This document shows positions 37,188 to 49,389 of a stretch of 64,000 nt of DNA, piece by piece. The position numbers and the translations under genes are program-made. The notes under the pieces are model-generated. The model did not search any database. It had not been told where the DNA came from and saw only the letters and a program-made list of their open reading frames with translations. Source of the DNA: Sclerodactyla briareus (Eukaryota; Echinodermata; Holothuroidea; Dendrochirotida; Sclerodactylidae); the NCBI GenBank assembly GCA_026419785.1, contig JAODTK010001444.1, positions 620,001 through 684,000 of the forward strand. The letters run 5' to 3'. Within the stretch, counting starts at the first letter, position 1. Each line of letters opens with the position of its first letter.

Positions 37188-37310
37188 ACACTATGAATAC
37201 ATCTAAGCGGAGCGCCACCAGTGAGACTGGTTGGCGCGTAGCGTACCGCAAAATTTTTCGTTTGATAGACCCCCAGATTGCAGGAAACGTGCACTTCCCG
37301 TGCCTTATGG
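37188..37310 (+). repeat. Dispersed repeat, copy 1 (pairs with 52510-52625)
   Basis: ACATCTAAGCGGAGCGCCACC, then GGTTGGCG, then a T-rich segment with GACCCCCAGAT. The same blocks in the same order occur at 52510-52625. It is part of an unnamed dispersed repeat. Confidence 0.6.
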
Positions 37311-38240
37311 ACATTTAACTTGGACCCCTCTCTGACCTATTCACTTAGATATTTTTTTTTTTTTTACTCAAGATCCGGCCCCCTGTTTTTATCTTCTTTG
37401 GCGGCCAATGGCGCATGGGAGGGACAATTCTGATTGTGCTGACTTGTGTCCAAATCGAAATGTTTGATGTTCCCTGCCTGCATTTTCGATGCCCGCACAG
37501 TGTACCCTCAACGTCTCATAGTGACGTTGTGCAACCGCGCACCCACTTCACACGTGGTCGCACCTGAATAATTAAAAATAAAAATCACATGTCCAGCCAG
37601 GTGGTAGACCTACCCCCGTCGCTCACCCTTCAACCCCCTCTTCACACCTCAAGATAGCGTTTGTAACTGGTCCCCTAGCAGACCTCGACAACGTCCAATT
37701 AAGGATTGACACGCCAAGCTGGTAAATCCAGCCTTATGCAACGATAGATTGAAAGGAAACCCCTTCTTTCATTGATATTACATAAGAACATCCCAGGGTG
37801 AATTTCATGCATTTTTTTTTGTTAATGAACTCATATGTCTGCACAGGCACTTGATGTATCTGAACACTACCGATACAGTGAAATACCCCCGCGCGCGTAA
37901 GCGCGCCAAAAATAATCCGAAAATGGAACAGCAGAATTCACTCACTGATCATTAAGTCATTATGCCTTTGTTTGAACACGTTTGCTGCTGCTGGATATGT
38001 CGGATACCGTGTCAGCAAAATAGCAATCGGCTCGCTTTTTTTTTTTTTTTTGGGGGGGGGGGATAACAAAATGCATTGCGTCCTTCTCAACCCAAATATT
38101 GGGGGGACGCCGTTCCCTCGCCCCCATGATCGCCGCCCTTGTCCCATGTACCTAGGGAATGTTTCAATGACAGACTGAAGTCTATGGAAGAGGTTTGCTG
38201 TGCGATTAATCTGGTTGTTCATACTTACAAGGCTGACTTC
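37311..38240. other. Stretch with homopolymer runs, otherwise featureless
   Basis: It contains a T16 run joined to G11 (38036-38062) and a CCCCCGCGCGCGTAAGCGCGC patch near 37886-37906. No coding motif was recognised. Confidence 0.5.
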
Positions 38241-38245
38241 CTGAA

Positions 38246-39040
38246 GTGTCCATCAAGAGAGAAACAAAGACAAGAGAAGATCAATCCAATATCAAATCAG
38301 AGATGACAACCAGCATCAATCATATTCCAATGAGCGGGTTCCTCTCCCATGACAAGACGAAAGCGGATCTGACTGAGTATCTGCATCCCAGCAAGAACCC
38401 TGGAGTATTACGGAGACCATCCAGTTGGCTATCTCAACGTCTTCCGGACATACCAGAAGAAACACGAAACGTTTTTTCAAGGACAACAACCAAGAAGAAA
38501 AGCGGACAACACTGCTGATCCACAAGGCAGTGCTAGTATCATAGCGCAACCTACATGAGCAGAGTTAGTGGTCTTTTTCCCGACCCAGATGTCCGGTGCT
38601 GATCATAGCCAATAATGACCTCTGCGGAGGAAACCGTCCATAGCCGATGGCTCCGGAGTGATCCAAGTGGAACCAGTATTGAAGACTCTAGGTCCGGGAA
38701 GAGCGAGGGCTCTGCCAGCCTTCCACTTGATTTCGGGGCAGACAACAACGTAAAGGCAAGCAACTTTGGAATGCACTCTCCTCAAAGCAGACAAGAAGAA
38801 GTCGTCCAGGCTTACAGATGTTTCTCCCTCGTAAGTAAACTGACGACCTTTCTCTACAACTGGCTACATTCGTCGCTGCTGCATATTCACTGAATGACAA
38901 CCAGATTGCGAGCACCCCGAGCTGCAATATCTTTTCTGCAAGCATATGGGGCTCTCAAGCAGCACATCCTCCGAGTCAGGATCCAGGCCACAGTATGGAA
39001 ACAGGCAAGTGTCGCTAAGCAGTGCTGAAGATCATGATGA
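38246..39040 (+). pseudogene. Broken ORF of a mobile-element-associated PIN-like protein
   Basis: The plus strand carries, in order, blocks of a protein that I recall from many marine-animal genomes in multi-copy form. SGFLSHDKTKADLTEYL lies near 38333-38385. A HKAVL..R segment and VVFFPDPDV follow near 38520-38595. IQVEP..KTLGPGRARALPAFH lies near 38660-38730. GALKQHILRVRIQATVWKQAS lies near 38945-39010. In intact relatives the 'EADTL..HH' and 'FSPDTDVLVL' motifs suggest a PIN/FEN-like nuclease fold (inference). This copy is broken in several places and cannot encode the protein. The element that carries it is not identified. Confidence 0.65.
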
Positions 39041-39449
39041 TGGCCCTTGCCATTGAATTTAATATAACAATTATCATTATCTCTGGCTCAGTCAATCAGA
39101 TCATCTACTAACAATCATCTACATCCTGTTATTATGTTGTATGGATTCCTCACCCCTAAAAATATATACCGTTAAAACCATAATCATGGGTCGTCTAGAG
39201 GCCGAGATATTGGAGAACGTTTTATATTTACGATAACCATCATAAAAATCCAAGATGGCTGCCAAATATGCGCCCAGCATATGGTAAACATTGGTTTGTC
39301 TGATTGCTTACACCATACAGATGTCCCAAATTCAACGAAATTACAACATTACAACATTCGTACCGGCCGTTCCGCTGTAGATAACGGAACGGCGATTACT
39401 TTAATGCATTTATGAATATTGATGGCCGGATTTGTTCTTTTGAAAGTAT
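39041..39449. other. Flank with a 9-bp inverted repeat
   Basis: GCCGTTCCG and CGGAACGGC, about ten bases apart near 39367-39394, form a perfect short inverted repeat. Nothing else was recognised. Confidence 0.5.
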
Positions 39450-40872
39450 ATACTATTTATAGGACCGTTCATACCACATTTCATTTCCTCAACGAACAGA
39501 ATAACGGAAATACGTGACAGTGTGTAGGGCAAGTTCTTCGGATTATAATCTGAATATTCTCTTAATTCTCCACCTTCGCTGGCTCAGAAGTCCTACACTA
39601 AAAGCACTCTATCTATTGAGTGTACTATCTTTATAACCACAGACGGTATTTTGCGCGAGGATACAAGCACAAGTATATACTGTAACGTGACCCTGCCCAC
39701 AATGAGTTTTTGACCAGCGAGGAAATGAATGGAAACATGGAAAATAAGATTCACGAACATATATTACAAAACCGAACCTCGTAACTTGCAACTGAGGCAA
39801 TATATCTTAAATGAACTAACATGAGTAAGTCCAACGAATCCAATCCAAACACAAACACATAACGTAACACCCCTACGTCCAGCCAACCAGACAGGCGTCC
39901 AGGACTGCTCTAACCTGAACCAAAAGCGGTCAACAGAATCCCCCCACCAAGCCCCAAGACAAAGCCCAAGGAGAAGACAGGTATTCACAGCAAAGAGTGG
40001 AATGCTATGGATGAAGGCGAATGACAAGTGCATTGTAGTAATGAATGAATATACATCCCTATGGTTAGTAGATTGGCCGTAACAAAACAGAAGTGAAATA
40101 CGTGACAGTGTGTAAGGCAAATCCTCTGGATAATATCTGAATATTCTCTTAACACATGCAAAGAGTGGAATGCTATGGATGAAGGCGAATGACAAGTGCA
40201 TTGTTAGTAATGAATGAATATACATCCCTATGGTTAGTAGATTGGCCGTAACAAGGATTGGGATGAATGAAATGAGACGATGGGTGATATGGCGTGAACA
40301 ATGGAGTGACAAATGAGAAGGTGAAGGTGGACATGGACGGCGAATGGTGACATACTATCTATAGAATTCCGTTCAATACCACGTTTCATCAGCGAAACAG
40401 AAGGGAAATACGTGACAGTGTGTAAGGCAAATCCTCTGGATAATAATCTGAATATTCTCTTAACACATGCAAAGATTGGAATGCTATGGATGAAGGCGAA
40501 TGACAAGTGCATTGTTAGTAATGAATGAATATACATCCCTATGGTTAGTAGATTGGACCGAACAAGGGATTGGGATGAATGAAATGAGACGATGGGTGAT
40601 ATGGCGTGAACAATGGAGTGACAAATGAGAAGGTGAAGTGGACATGGACGGCGAATGGTGACAATACTATCTATAGAATTCCGTTCAATACCACGTTTCA
40701 TCAGCGAAACAGAAGGGAAATACGTGACAGTGTGTAAGGCAAATCCTCTGGATAATAATCTGAATATTCTCTTAATTCTCCACCTTCGCTGGCTCAGAAG
40801 TCCTACACTAAAAGCACTCTATCTATTGAGTGTACTATCTTTATAACCACAGACGGTATGTTGTGCGAAGAC
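39450..40872 (+). repeat. Tandem ~310-bp repeat array with matching flanks
   Basis: Two full units (40093-40402 and 40403-40714), a partial first unit (about 39985-40092) and a final partial unit (from 40715). Each begins at GAAATACGTGACAGTGTGTA. The last unit continues into TTCTCCACCTTCGCTGGCTC and the next 100 bases. The same unit start plus the same continuation is present at 39509-39667, so the array is bracketed by a direct repeat of about 160 bp. The long minus frames here (39764-40312 and 40234-40701) repeat the same peptide and are by-products of the array. Confidence 0.85.
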
Positions 40873-43360
40873 ACAACAATCAAAGGATTTTTATTTTCAT
40901 TTGTGTAGTATTTGTAGGAAGCTCTTCAATTGCCCTTTCAGCAAGGAAATTTGTTTTTTCCTTGCTTATGTATCACTGTGAGTCGGAGACACGGAGTCCA
41001 AGTAAACGACAGTGGCCACTCCTCTCCTCTTCATTCCACGGAAATATACCGAACCACACAGCTGCGAGGCACGTATTCTCGTCATTCATTCACCGAAAAC
41101 TCACAAATGTAGTCACAGTGTATTGCCCTTGCCCTGTTTGCCTCTTGCGAGCCCTGGTTTTTGCATGCACTCATTATATGCAACGCAGCTTGCGTCATAC
41201 ATAATCGCCCATCCCCACTGGCTTCCGCCAAGACTGAAGCCGAATGCCATACTACAGATTACTAGGATTAGAAAGTTTTGTCTTATACCATCATGACCTA
41301 CTTGACTCACATGCCTTGACGTGAGGCCGTTTTCTATTACTATCGGTTTCTAGATGATCTCAAATGACATGGAAAGAGAGTCAAGTTATATCTTCCATAT
41401 CACTCGTCAGACGATAGGGTAACATAGTATCGAATAGTTCCGATAATTACACGACCGAATCTTGATTTCTATAGTACTTGAATATTTCCGAATAGTATAC
41501 GGCGAATATTGGGTATATTCTGATCTCTTTATCTGCCATATTGTTCCGTTACGTTTGTTTTTGAGAAACTTGAAGGTCTTCTGACTTGAACACATGAGTA
41601 CATTTGAGGGAATCAAAACAATTCTCCAAGATATTGGGAGCAAGTTCTAATCGTGACCTACGGAATGACCCTAGCCATGTCACGGGCTATTGTTTTGTGT
41701 TTGAACAACTTTTCTAGTCATCACCATACCAACGTGGAGGCGGCCATCCTCAATCAAAGTAGTTAAAGCCTCTGACTTGCAACGGGGAAGTCCGAATGGA
41801 GGAAGAGTTCCCGAAAATGACTTGTTCGAACCTGTGAGTTACGTAATGAACACTAACTGGTCGAATCACGAATCAAGTTACCGCTTAATTGTCAGATTTG
41901 ACCAGTTCGTGGGTGATATTTGATTAATCTTCATCGTTGTGTCTGGTATGTATGACTTAGTCTTCCAAAAACTGTCCGCGAGGAGACCCTCGGTTCCTCC
42001 CATACCATGTAATTTGAATAACAACAGCTAGTTCAAAATATCACCAAAGAAAAACACGTATAGGTAGTCTTGTAAACGACAGTTATTATTGCGCTAGTGT
42101 TACGGTATTCATCATTCTCTTCCGAATGCGTTTCAAAACGGTGCAGCTTTTCATCAGGTGAAAACGATCGATATTTAAAAGAGGCGACTCCTCAAATATA
42201 CTGTAAAACACTTGTGTACATATGCCAGCTGAGTGTACCAGAAACGCTCTTCATCAGTCAAATCATCCACATCATATAATAACTTACTCCACAGTTTACC
42301 TGTAACAATATCTTGTAACAATGTAACCATATGATATTTTCCTATGAGGTTGTTTTCCCCTTCAGATGAGTCCCTGAAGTCACATGTTCGTCTCGAGAGT
42401 GTGGCTCTTCGTTACAAAACATTATTTTAGGACATTTCGAGATGATCATTTTTTAAAAACAGTGTTTTCATCGAGTCCTTCAGAAGTTCATTTCAATTTG
42501 TGTTTCACAGTGGTAAAATTTCAAAAAATTTCACGCACCATATGCATGCGTTGTTGAACTTATTCTGATCTGAATCCACTAAGACTGAGCCTTCCTTTCA
42601 TTCGATCGTTACAATGATCCTGGTTGGAATAATCTATAAATACGACTGACGAACAGCGACTCTACGTGATATAATTTTTTTCAATCCCCGTTGTTGGATT
42701 CACATCGACATTTTGTATATACGTCTAATTGATATGTGTACCCCTCACAGGGGAAATTACAATTCCGCTGAGACACTGTACTCTCTCCAAGTAAATGGAC
42801 CAATTTTTGGTTGAAAACGAAGTAGCAATATATTTATTAACGGATCTACATAACGTATGCTCTCTTGGCTTGTAGTAAGTAGGTCGGGGTCCAGTTTTGA
42901 CCAGATTTACCAAATGAAAGTACTGACATATGTACGCCGCGAAGAGTAATTTTAAGAATGCCAACAATAGGGCGAATTCTGGCACTGCATTCACTGCCGT
43001 GCCGCCAGTGCGCTGATTACGGAAACAAACAAACAAAAAGAAAAAGAAACTCAGTTTTCAAAAACGATACGACATGAGGGGTAATTCTAGAACTGCCACA
43101 GTCATCCAGATTCTTCTCCTGTATCGAGAGGTTCGAAGCGGCATTGGAGTATTATTCTGTGACGTTTGTGAAGACCTATACCCCTCTCACACCATCTCAG
43201 AAAATCTTAACGAAGCAAATTCGAGGTGCCCGTGGGCGCGAAGGTTTGACATTTGAATCACAAAATGAATTCGGATCGTGCGGTTTGCTACTAAATAATC
43301 AAGATTCAAAGACACAGCAGCGAATTAGGACATATCCCATATTCCATAATAGCCACGAGC
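40873..43360. other. Stretch without recognised coding genes
   Basis: Contains only the tRNA-like segment near 41745. Other frames (40930-41310, 41407-41643, 42725-43036) show no domain. A minus frame at 41113-41310 contains a hydrophobic, membrane-like segment but is not identifiable. Confidence 0.45.
41745..41810 (+). mobile_element. tRNA-like SINE head
   Basis: TAGTTAAAGCCTCTGACTTG, then CAACGGGGAAG and a degraded box B (GTCCGAATGG), follows the order of a tRNA D arm, anticodon arm and T arm. The flanking sequence AGAGTTCCCGAAAATGAC may be its body. Best read as a decayed tRNA-derived SINE. Confidence 0.45.
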
Positions 43361-44760
43361 TTTTTTATTTTATTTTTTTATTAACAAAGTGACAAGAGGA
43401 AGGACGAACCCATGATTGCCTAAACAAAATGAGGCAACCCCCAAGCACAAGAAGTAAAAGAAAGAAGAGAGATCCAGCTTGTTGATCCTACTCTGAACCG
43501 CTGGAGATCAAGAGCAGGTGGAAATACATCCCGGGAAAGCCTATTCAGGGCCGGTTAGCGAAGTGAAGTAAAAAGGAGCGAGCATAGGTTTCAGTGCGAT
43601 GACGTGGGAGATGCAACCGAAACGGGTGATGGAAGAAGAAGGGCGAGTATGGCGAGTAACCTCGAATAAAGGAGAAACAACATCCCCAAGCTCAGAGGAA
43701 CATTGACCATAGAAGTAGCAGTAAAGGAGACAGAGAGAGAAGATACAGATCTGCGATGAGAGAGAGGCTTAAGTGAGGAAGTAAGATGATCATCATTGAT
43801 GAGATGAACTGCCTTTCTCTGGATACAAATCAAGGACACAGAGAGAGGATGGCTAAGCTCCACCCCATATATGGCAACCATATTCCATTAGGGAGCGAAT
43901 TTGGGCTTTGTAAAGCAGAAATAGCTGTTGTGTGGTGAAGTATTTCCTTGCCCGAAATAAGAAGCCCAACTTTCTAGAAGAATTAGTAGCGATAGACTTG
44001 ATATGAGAGTTCCGGGACAGGTTGTTGCTGATTTCCATACCAAGGACATTAAGAGAAGTAGACTGAGGGAGGATCTGAAGTTTTTAATTGGTTGAAGGTA
44101 ACCAGATTAGCAGTGCCTCAGTTCAAAATAGAATGTAGATCATTGTTCAGCTGACTGGCAACTAGAGAACGGCTATAGACAAAAATCATTCCGCTTTTGG
44201 GGACGAGGAGAGGGTGCACAGAGAGTGGTGAAGAGTAGAATCATCAGCAAAGGAGTGAAATACATAGGAGGTGAGCTAAGAAGATCTGATAAAAAAATGA
44301 GAAAGAGTGTAGGAGAAAAACACAGCCTGAGGAACACCAGCTTTGATAGGGAAGGTCTCGGAAAGAGCACCACATCAACCCGACAGAGATAGAGCGACAG
44401 GTAAGAAAGCTGGCAGTCCCCAAGAAGGTAGAAGGGGGAACCAAAAATGAAGGTAATCTAGCAAGGAGTTCGGCTTGCCAAACACGGTCAAGGGCCTTAG
44501 AGATATCAAGAGCCCTACTTTCGCCGAAAAACTTAATGGCTTGGGCCCACTGATCGGTGACAAAAGATAGTAGGTCCCCAGTAGATCCTCCATGCCGGAA
44601 ACCATACTGGTGGTCACTGATGAGAGAGTGAAACACGAGAAAGTTAAAACTGCTTGTTGACTATAGTTTCCATAACTTTAGAGAAAACCGAGGTGTTTTG
44701 TTGACGCCCTGTAGAGTGGACATCCTCGCTCTGCCTTTTTGATTGATGAATCGATTTGCA
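43361..44760 (-). mobile_element. 5'-truncated jockey-like LINE (RT to 3' end)
   Basis: The best preserved LINE in the window. In minus-strand order: VFSKVMETIVNKQF (about 44690-44645), ISDHQYGFRHGGSTGDLLSF (about 44620-44560), motif A LDISKALDRVWQAELLARLP (about 44515-44455), and the catalytic FADD at 44251-44240. The thumb and C-terminal part are LGFLFRARKYFTTQQLFLLYK, MEYGCHIWGG (about 43890) and SIQRKAVHLINDDHL (about 43830-43790). In relatives this order continues to 'LSHRR.V.SLSVFYRYF.G.CS.EL', and SLKPLSHRRSVSSLSV is present here. The copy ends in an A-rich tail (43381-43361) with AATAAA. Frame changes show it is inactive. The 5' half with the endonuclease is missing. Confidence 0.88.
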
Positions 44761-46764
44761 GTTTGAAAAATAATGTTCAGAAAAGTAACTCAAGATGGGT
44801 CTTAAAGATATTACCATAGTTTGTGATATTCTCCAAGCGAGTAATGTTGCACACGCCAATTTGTTTACGTGTGAGCTGAGACTTCTATCAGAGATACGAT
44901 AGGTTGCACAAGCACGACACTTCTGATTACTACTTATCTAACTGTCATCTGGCAAATGCCGTCTAATGACCGTTCGATAATCTTGATATGAAGAGGCGTA
45001 TTATAGCACTAGTCAGATTCTAATCATATCTGCGCGAACCGATGCTTTTGCTTCATAGATTATCCTCGTTCACCCCTGACTTAGTGCAAAACGTTTATTA
45101 TGCGTTGTGTGTGATATACCTGTAATATGAAACTCACTGTTTTGTCAAAAGCAATGGTATATGTGTGTTCAGCTTCAATACCTTGTTTCCCGTGACAGTT
45201 ATGAGACTGAAAACCACTAGGCCTAGTGAGCCCACTTGCTATTAGTAGCCAAACTTCGTGACTTGCAAGAAAAATTATCTTGGTCACTGGACACTGCATT
45301 TTTTTCTCTTGTCTTCATGCTAAGGTTTTTGTTCATGGAAATTCTTCCGGCCTTGTGAATACGCGTATTGGCGCGATGTATGATTTCAAATTCCGCGTGG
45401 TCTGATGACTATGCTTGTTCTAAATTCCGAGCGGACTATAACTACTGAACCCTATAACCACTAATCAGCATCCCAGCTAGTTCTGGCTTGCTGGTGTGTT
45501 CCATTCTCATCAGCTGTGATGAGTACCGGTACCTGTTGTTCACACTGGAAAGGGAACCAGCTCTCCGAGCCGAACTGGTCCATCGTCTGGGCAATAACAG
45601 TATACCAAGAACTGAGGTATTGGGAAATGAGTAACAGTGGTGAAACGCTGTTCACATTGTATATCCTTGACTTACCTTTTCGCACTATTTCTACTAATAG
45701 CGGACGCCTCCTTTAAGTGTTGTTAGTATGAAGATAGTCGCTCTGAGAATCGTTCCATTAAATATATTTAATGAGTTATAGGAATCCTTGAGAGGTTGTC
45801 CATTTCCACGAAGTCACGTCTAAGAAGGAGAACGTCCTCCATCAAAGACAGGACTTAGAAAACATTTGATGGCCTTGGTAAGATGGGTTGTGGTTTCCGG
45901 GTGTTTGATTGCCAATGTTAAAATCCGATCAAAATAAAAGTTAATCTGACTGAGCACGATCTGAAGTTGACGACATAGACTCGAATAATGGAAGATGCAT
46001 TGAACCATATGTTACGATAGATAAAATAGATATAATAAAAAGAATATAACAAATCCCTTGAAATAAACTACCCTATTCATTTGACATTCAAGCCTTCGGT
46101 GAGTTTGTAGCCGATTTTACTCCAGGATTCTTTTGTCATCAGGGTCAAATGTAATTGTCCGTCAATATATAGGCTGGTGAGAGTTGAGGTGAGTGTTACT
46201 AATGTGGGCGTAATTGCAAGGCTAAGCTTGCCGTGCCGTACTGTTGCCTTGTGTTTAGTTCACATTTAATTTCCGATCTACTACTTATTCACGGTATTGA
46301 GACAGACCTTCTCACTAGAAGTAATCATTTAAAGGTCTCGTCACAAAGAGTTCGCCATAGGGACACAGAGACTGCACGATTACCTGCTATATATCCTCGG
46401 ACTTCTTGGTCGCTGACGAAACTTCAAGACAGACTCCTTCATGGAGTAGGGGGAAGGTTTTATCCAGTGATCTGAGAAGCACCAGTGTTCGCGTACGCTA
46501 CGCGCGAGGTATATGGTGCTACGCCTGTGTTTTCTGTTAGGTTTTCCCACATTGTACACTATCTTTTATGCCACTCTTACACTCGTGTGGGCCTTTCCGG
46601 ACACTTCTACAGTCAGAAGCAAAAAATTCACAAATTGGAGAGGGCCCCACTCCCATTAGACCCCTTCCCCATGACGGTGATCAGTTATGTTTTGCGCCCC
46701 CTCCCCCATTGTAAGACACCTCGCATCCCCCATGGCCCCTACACAAATGTGTCTGGTAACGCTG
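44761..46764. other. Stretch without recognisable features
   Basis: Open frames at 45461-45716 occur on both strands with protein-like composition but no domain. Nothing else was recognised. Confidence 0.45.
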
Positions 46765-46935
46765 TTTCTGTTGCCTGAGCGCTCTGCGCTGATGAGGGAT
46801 TAGATCGGGGACAATGAGGTAGCCAATCTGCAAGTTGCCGTCTGGCGTATGATAGCCCCACCTCTACATTGAGGTGTTGTTGCTCCGCCAAAGAGGCATT
46901 GTCGGTAGAGTCGTGAGGGATTCGCACGACAAAAA
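46765..46935 (+). mobile_element. SINE body, copy B (same family as 18421-18700)
   Basis: Blocks GAGGGATTAGATCGGGG, CTGCAAGTTGCCGTCTGG, GCCCCACCT, CCGCCAAAGAGGCA and GGGATTCGCACGAC parallel those of the SINE at 18421-18700 in order and spacing. A tRNA-like head is not clear upstream, so the copy may be 5'-truncated or diverged. Confidence 0.6.
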
Positions 46936-49300
46936 AAGTGCACTGAATTTGTCATTCAGTTCCACGATTAGCCTAATCGAAGGCTGCTGAACGTATATTC
47001 TTGGTATGGAGAGCTTGGTAGCAAATTGTGCCATCGCTCATGGCTTCCATTATATGGAGCACCTAACGTCTTATGGATGCTCACTCTTCATATCACTCAA
47101 TTTTCATAGCCGACTAGGTGGTATACTGTCTGAGTGTTTGCCAGTCAGGGAATTGACGAGGTGAAGGACTGTCTACAGTCTTTTTCTCGTTAGAGATCCG
47201 GCTAATTATGGACAAACATAAACTTTCTACTTATTGTCAGAAAATTCAATTTAAAATGTCAGGAGAATCCCCCCCCCCCAAAAAAAAAAGACAGGCGAAT
47301 GTATTTACATGTAACAACGTTATATCAACTTACAGTTGTTGTTACTCTGACGTCAACTGTTCTAGATGCGCCCGGTCATCTCCGTGTCTGATTTACACCT
47401 GGACCGACGCATACAGTGGCAAATCACGTTTGCACTCGATGTACATCCGCCGAAAATAGTGACCAATTTGGGACAATCCGGCAGACTTTTCACAATATCC
47501 AGGTAAATTCGTGCCCGTGATCAAAATGGGATTTTCCCTCGAGCTACGGTGTCGGAACAAAGCCTGTGAAACTTCAATATGCCTCAGCTAAAAAAAAAAA
47601 AATGGTCATGGTATGGTAATTCAAAGGTGCCATGACGTCGGCTTGTTAGCTTCGGACTGTGTGTGGCATATATCAAGTGAAACGTTTGCTGGGTTCAGGA
47701 AAGGAACGAAAAGAATATTTTCAGTGTGTAATATCAATGGGATGCTCCAGTTATGTACTGCATATCAAACTACAATTGAACGCGTATGTCTCGGTCCCAC
47801 CGGCAAAATTACGTCGGCGATGGTAAAATATACAACCTTTTGCTCCCGAGCTTTCCGCGGTGCCTCTCGATTATTTCCGAAAATTCAAGTGTCCTACTTA
47901 ACATTCGTGAATGTTCGGCGATGCCTCGCAATGCTCTGCGATCAATCGTGGACTATTCGCCGTCGTTCTGCGAGGTTCGCGGAGCTCCCCAAACTGGACA
48001 CTATCGGGGAAGCATCCCCGTGGTACGAAGAATGTATCGGCGAGCATTCACAACCTAGTGGCTCAGATGATACGTCGTAGCATGTGTTTAACCAATCCCA
48101 ACCTGCTCCCGACCGCCATTTCACGTTCCCATCTGATAGGACTTTCGGTGAACTCCAGGACCCGACCACTTACTCGGAACCTGAAGGAGCGAAGTTCAAG
48201 TTCAACGTGACTGCTCACAGGCCGACAACGAGACTTACACTACTGCAAATAACCCGTAACAACCCCCAGTAACACCAGAAAATACACTGCATCACAGCGT
48301 TACCCATGAAATGAAGACGAAAGACTCGCCCATCGCAACGCAATCCAGCCACCCGGGAATCGTCCCGGACCCGCTGTAATTCGATCCCGGATTATTGTGG
48401 TTTAAAGTGGTCCTGATCCCACTCTGCATTCTTCGGCCCAGCATGTGAATGGTGTGGATGTATGTGTATGAGTCAAAAGGCCAGGATTACCATTACATAA
48501 CGAGGTTACAGCTTGTGGGGTCCAAAAGGGGTTTACAAAACTTTGGGGAAATGACTACTGTATCGTTGTTGAGACGTTTTTAAAGGCGTTATCCTACGTT
48601 AGGTGAGGTGGACTTGTGATTAGTAGGGCAGGCGTCGCTCGTATGTGACTGCACCCTATTGGGATGTCCCCGAGGACACGATGAAGTGTGCGGCCTTGAA
48701 ATGGTGTGTCGGGAATGAACAAGAAAGAGATGCGTCTGATAAATATAGTGGCGGTGTGACAAGTCCTAATGATCAGGGGTTCTATTTGTGAAGCGCTTTG
48801 TATCACGTCGAAAAAGCGACATAGAAGCACCTAGATATTATTGATTATTATATTCACGAAGGCGACTTTGGGACCTGAGTCACATTGTGTACATTTGAAG
48901 ACATACCCAATACAGTGCGATCAGACTTACCTCTGCACCCTCTGTAAAAATAGCCACGTGGCCAAAAGCATGAATTTTACCAATGCATGACTGACATTAC
49001 TGATCGGCAAACCAGTAGTCCAGTATCAACCTCATGCTGATTTCTCACGCCTGGGGAAAATTATAATGAATACATATTCAGAGAAGGACACCCAAAGCAT
49101 ATAAACAAGTATATGTTGATACGACAGATTGTCTGGGTATAACAATCTATTTATTTCTTCGCAGGACACGGGGAACACTAAAGGTGGAACTTCTCTTTAC
49201 CCCGATGGAGTATCTGGATCTAATTGGAGGTTGTTTATTATCTGTACTTATATTTTATATATTTCCTTAGATTTATTGATCAGGTTTTGCAATTCTCGTT
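46936..49300. other. Stretch with a 155-codon open frame of unknown origin
   Basis: The plus frame 47613-48080 is among the longest of the window. It overlaps two other long frames (47786-48058, 47911-48210) in a CpG-rich patch (about 47800-48060). Three open frames at once suggest base composition rather than selection. No domain was recognised and no start context favours any of them. Confidence 0.4.
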
Positions 49301-49304
49301 GAAA

Positions 49305-49385
49305 CAAATTTTGTAATGTAATTGGACGGTCTCATTGTTGCGAGTTCGATGCGGCACTGGCCCGGAGGGATTGTGGTTGCTGACA
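49305..49385 (+). mobile_element. tRNA-like SINE head, degenerate
   Basis: TAATTGGACGGTCTCATTG is followed by GCGAGTTCGATGCGGCAC, a usable box B. Box A is weak. The following AACGCTAATCCCTAATTC may be the body. A functional tRNA is excluded by the lack of complementary arms. Confidence 0.35.
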
Positions 49386-49389
49386 CTAA

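Noticed and set aside
39764-40701. Longest minus-strand open frames (182 and 155 codons)
   Set aside because: They translate the tandem 310-bp array and repeat the same peptide (MHLSFAFIHSIP). The openness follows from the repeat.
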